The position numbers were made by a program, and so were the translations under genes. Source: Trebouxia sp. TZW2008 (lineage: Eukaryota; Chlorophyta; Trebouxiophyceae; Trebouxiales; Trebouxiaceae). From it: a DNA stretch of 64,000 nucleotides. Location of the stretch: NCBI GenBank assembly GCA_002118135.1, contig BDIU01000203.1, positions 1 through 64,000 on the forward strand, read 5' to 3'. A model generated the notes under the pieces. The model was given only the letters and a program-made list of their open reading frames with translations. It was not told the DNA's origin and searched no databases. This document shows positions 60,320 to 64,000 of this stretch, piece after piece. Every line of letters begins with the position of its first letter. Positions within the stretch are counted from its first letter, which is position 1.

Positions 60320-63300
60320 ATGCCTGCCCATGCCTTTGTGGGTGTGGGTCTAGTTCTATTGGTAGTATGCCGTCTGACGCGAGGTGCCACAATCCGGCAG
60401 ACTCAGTCGCACTTTGACGGATCCGTCACACCGTCGGAAGCTGCTTGGGGAGCAATCGCAGCTAAATTTGGGCATACTATTCCAGTCAACCTCGATGGCA
60501 TCGGACACGGCCAGGGCCATGCCCGACACCTGCTTCAAGCAAATACATCAGAGTTTGCTCAGAACATCAGCATAGATGCGAACGGGTACCAGCAGGCGTA
60601 TGACCTCTTTGCAAGGACTGCGTTGACCAGCTACGAGTTGCGACCAGTAGCTGGTTCTTGCGGCCTCGACCCACAGCTTGACGAAGTCGTCGCAGACTGC
60701 GCCAACCGCCGGGATGCTTGCTGTTTCGATGCAAGCAGCTCCGAGGCAAGTGCCTCCTTGTATGAGTAATGACACACCCCTCTCTGAGTGATATCAGCAT
60801 GAACACTGTGAATAGCTGCTGATGCACCTTGCTGTTGTCTGCCAGACCAATATCAGCCACAGCACTGAAGTGCCTGCAGATTGCTGTTGCACAGACCGCA
60901 AGCAACATACTGTGGACTGCTTCCAATGTCTAACAGACAGGCTGCTAAGGGCGCTTGTGTGCCATGCAGAACTTGACATCCCTACCTCAAACCTTGGCAA
61001 ACATCTGCGACGAAATAGCACTCAATGGCAGTGTCTGTCAGGCCTTCACTTTGAACACGGTGTCCAAAACAGCAGTCTTCTATGGACAGGCACCACAGCA
61101 AAACATTGACCTATCAACATCAACACAGCCCTCACAGAACACGAGCTTGTGGATTCTGGATGCAGGTCAGGCCTGGATGGAAATCATGACATTCTTGATC
61201 AATGTGTCTTTAAGGGTTGAGCGTGTGAGACTAGGTTGCTCAAAGGCAGTTGTTTGGTAACTCTACACAGCTAGCAAGGCCTTTTAGCCCTAAATAGCAT
61301 GTGTTTTGATTGATGCATGTATTCCGGGCTGTGAGTATGCATGTATACCGGGCCATGAGTAGCTCTTCATGCTTATGCGTAAACAGTCTGGCACTTGCAC
61401 CCAGCATGTTGAGGAGCCAGATCAAAACGCACAGCATACAAGCCATCATGCCATGCTAAAGTGCACTTGCTCTGTATCTGTATTGCAAAAACATGGTCAC
61501 TTGGGCCCCCAAGTTTCAAGCGTCGTCGCCTGATCTATCGCCACCATCGCACTGTATTTGGACTCACATGCATTCAGCAGATCATCTGTGTCTCTTGCAG
61601 GCGCTTGCTGGCTGCAAGCATGCTGTAAGTCATGCATTGATTGTCGCCTTGATTTCTTTTTTGACAGCCATGTCCCATACTGTCATGCCCGCCATGACAG
61701 CAAAATTTGCAGATGCTGTTAGTTGCAACTCACAGAGCTGACCTAGGCACAAAGCGTAGCAAACACATGGGGCATAGGCATGGTAGCTTCACATGCTACA
61801 CTTGGTTGACTGAGGTGTTTGCATTAGAGTTGTGCATAAGACAAAAGTTCAGTTCTTTCAGTTGGATTGGTTTGTGCAGCAAATGCAGCAGACCGGAGGG
61901 CAGACCATCGAGCAAGTGCCCTGGCTGCAGCCCCACAGTACAGCTACTACTTGTCAAGTTTGTCGAACTGTCCCAACTCACAAGAGTACTCCATGGATGA
62001 GGTGCGCCCCTTGAAAATTTATCTCACTGTGGAAGCTCACAAATTTCATATCATCTATCAGGTGCAGTAAAAGTTGCCTTGTCAGTATTGCTGTTTGAAC
62101 CACAATCGACGACGCGCATGTCGTGTTTCAGGAATGGTTACACACCTGACATAGCACTCTCAAGTGTGACCATCGGTTGGTTCACCATGGTATGCAGAGG
62201 TCATCGTGTAGAGTTGACAGTGATAGTGCCATGCAACTGCGCATTGTGCATATACACCTGCACAACCGATTGATTGATTGCTGTAGGTCACAGGGCGCTT
62301 CATCATTCAAGGACCTCAATTCCCAGCTCACAACCTCACAACGGCCTCCCCAAACGCTTCGTATGCATTCTACTCCTGCCTCGCGCTGACCCCTGGCGAT
62401 CGCATGACCATGACGAATGAAACCTGCAATTCCAACCCAAATGTCACACGATACAACTCAGGGCTGAACAGCTGTGCAATGGCTAACTCAGGCGGCTGCT
62501 GTATGGACATGAGTGTGTTTCAGGTCAGTAATATTGCATGTTGAGCATACATAGAATGCATAGCATACATAGCATGCATAGCATGCCTAGCATACATAGC
62601 ATGCCTAACATGCATGGCATACATAGCATACATAGCATGCCTAGCATACATAGCATGCATAGCATGCCTAGCATACATAGCATGCACAGCATGCCTAGCA
62701 TGTATAGCATGCCTAGCATGTATAGCATGCATAGCACTCGTGCCACTGCTTGCCTACACATTCTTACGGGACAGCGTTGGAGTGATGCTTGCTGCATGCT
62801 ATTGCCTTGAAACAGGACATAGTTGCCCCTCATTACAACGACTGCTTGGGTTCTCGAGAAAGTTGTCCTTGTATCCAAATGTCCTCACTCAAAGGTGCCA
62901 CTGCAGTCAGAGTGCAGTGAGTAGTGTTCAATTGTGTGCTCCTGTACTTGAGGATGTTGCAGCGAGTGTCCTTATGAAGAGAGGCTACTGTACAGGCAAT
63001 GTTGATGCCCAGCAAGCTGTTGAGAAAGGGCGCAGTATTGATTTGTAGGGCAATGCATTTTTGGGTGGGCATCTAGCGGGCATCTAGCAGACATCTGCGA
63101 CTCAACGCCGTTTGGAGGAAGTTTGTGGACAGGCTTCGGCTATGCCAACGAGAAACTACTGCACATGCAATTCTGATACCTAGCGAGCTGTTGATAAAGG
63201 GCACAATAATGATTTGCAGGGCAATGTGCCCTTGGGTGGGCATCTAGCAGACATCTGCAACTCAATGCCGTTTGGGGGCAATGTTTGTGTAGGCTTCAGC

Positions 63301-64000
63301 TATGGCACTGAGAAAATACTAACAGGCAATTCTGCTGCCTAGCACGCTGTTGATCAAGGGCTCAGTGTTGATTTGCAGGGCAATGTACCCTTGGGTGGGC
63401 ATCTAGCAGACATCTGCAAGTCAATGCCGTTTGGGGGCAATGTTTGTGTAGGCTTCAGCTATGGCACTGAGAAAATACTCACAGGCAATTCTGCTGCCTA
63501 GCACGCTGTTGATCAAGGGCTCAGTGTTGGTTTGCAGGGCAATGCGTCCTTAGCAGGGCATCTAGCAGACATTTGCAACTCACTGCTGTTGGGGAGCAGT
63601 GTGTGTGTAGGCTTCAGCTATGACACTGGCACCCAGCTAGCATTCTTCAAAAACCAACGTCCAAATCAGGCAGTTGACGTGACTGCTGCCTGTGTAATCC
63701 CAAATGTCACACTCTGGGTGCTGACATCAGGTTAGATAATTTCATTTCATCCAAATCGCATGCTAGACAGGCTCAGCAGGCTCAGCTAGATACGTACTGG
63801 AGCAACCAACTTTCCCCAACCAGTTTGATCCTGGGCTGACTTAAGGCCATTATACTGAATAGACGCCTGTCAGCTCTTAATAGAAGCACAAATTATGGAC
63901 ACATAGGTTGCAAAACAGCAGAAAGGAGCAGTCATGCAGCACGGTGTCATAAGCTTTCAGCATATAAGCAGCTGCAGCTCTTTCAGTAAACAGCGGCAAC
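60320..64000 (+). CDS. Modular Cys-rich protein B, paralogue of A, truncated by window
   Basis: Exons 60320-60745, 60970-61165, 61880-62001, 62287-62523 and 63538-63730 join in phase. The last four have exactly the lengths of gene A exons 2-5 (196, 122, 237, 193 nt). ATG 60320 starts a signal-like segment (FVGVGLVLLVVCRLTRG). Module X: GSCGLDPQLDEVVADC...CCFD in exon 1 and CNSNPNVTRY...GGCCMD in exon 4. Module Y: LANICDEIALNGSVCQAF in exon 2 and LADICNSLLLGSSVCVGF in exon 5. Several Asn-X-Ser/Thr sites fit a secreted ectodomain. Exon 1 ends at GAG|GCAAGTG, a GC-type donor. By analogy with A, a Pro-rich linker and transmembrane exon should follow beyond 64000. Function unknown; see A. Confidence 0.72.
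62527..62731 (+). repeat. CATAGCATG-type minisatellite
   Basis: About 200 bp made of ATAGCATGCCTAGCATACAT-type units directly after the exon 4 donor of gene B. Open frames through it are repeat artefacts. Confidence 0.9.
62818..62994. mobile_element. MITE-like element
   Basis: Left end CATAGTTGCCCCTCATTACA (eroded), right end TGAAGAGAGGCTACTGTA. The interior has AATGTCCTCACTCAAAGGTG and CACTGCAGTCAGAGTGCAGTG. Family member in the gene B intron before exon 5. Confidence 0.6.
63049..63730 (+). repeat. Four tandem copies of gene B exon 5 start with acceptor
   Basis: Acceptor plus exon start (GGCAATG...CTAGCAGACATCTGC...GGCTTCAGCTATG) begins at 63049 (TAG acceptor), 63220, 63379 and 63538, spaced 171, 159 and 159 bp. 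The first three are cut short after TATGGCACTGAGAAAATACT and diverge. The fourth runs on to VTLWVLTSG and the donor. Confidence 0.9.
63752..63850 (+). repeat. SINE-like dispersed repeat
   Basis: GCATGCTAGACAGGCTCAGC, AGGCTCAGCTAGATACGTAC and TGGAGCAACCAAC. It begins about 20 bp after the gene B exon 5 donor. Confidence 0.65.

Noticed and set aside
62520..62878. MHARHA/CMLCML repeat proteins
   Set aside because: Translation of the CATAGCATG minisatellite inside a gene B intron.
63049..63730. Regular repeats resembling a CRISPR array
   Set aside because: Period of about 160 bp, repeats diverging and containing a known exon with splice sites; eukaryotic context.

Overview
The window is nuclear DNA of an intron-rich eukaryote, most likely a green alga. 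The evidence is the gene content (plant-type AMT1 ammonium transporter, a transportin-3/MTR10-like importin, the ESCRT-III subunit VPS24/CHMP3, a UPF0183/PHAF1 protein), GT-AG introns in every recognisable cellular gene except one GC-AG candidate, CAG/polyglutamine tracts, LINE and gag remnants and abundant microsatellites. No prokaryotic operon, CRISPR, rRNA or tRNA gene was seen. The lineage call is inference from gene content only.

Layout: a truncated LINE piece (20-290, -); PHAF1/UPF0183 gene (547-8346, +); a gene-poor stretch with a frameshifted retrotransposon gag (9755-10691, -); a 12 kb transportin-3/importin-13-like gene (23488 down to 11151, -); VPS24/CHMP3 (24105-27032, +), head to head with the importin gene; an 11-exon AMT1 gene (35819 down to 28671, -), tail to tail with VPS24; an unrecognised gene (36411-38647, +); a Cys-rich orphan ORF (41802-41176, -) next to a separate exon-like ORF; a decayed APE-type LINE (47265-43821, -) with an AT-rich 3' tail; then two tandem paralogues of an unrecognised secreted or single-pass membrane protein, A (48821-57852, +) and B (60320 to beyond the window end, +).

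The most striking pattern is not a single gene. In almost every multi-exon gene here, a segment of about 70-170 bp that straddles one intron/exon boundary (exon end plus splice site) has been tandemly copied one to five times into the neighbouring intron. Donor-side copies follow the intact exon and acceptor-side copies precede it, so the outermost splice site always gives the normal reading frame and the inner copies are decaying, splice-site-bearing pseudo-exons. This looks like an ongoing, genome-wide mode of intron growth and a possible source of alternative exons. Two dispersed short-repeat families also sit mainly in introns: a roughly 180 bp element with terminal inverted repeats (pogo/Emigrant-like MITE by appearance) and a roughly 110 bp SINE-like unit.

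Part of the novelty is also the A/B pair. Each has an ectodomain made of alternating X-Y-X-Y cysteine modules, and four successive exons have identical lengths (196, 122, 237, 193 nt) in both genes although their introns differ greatly. All exon joins were worked out by eye from splice signals, phase and remembered family similarity. No alignment or transcript data were available.
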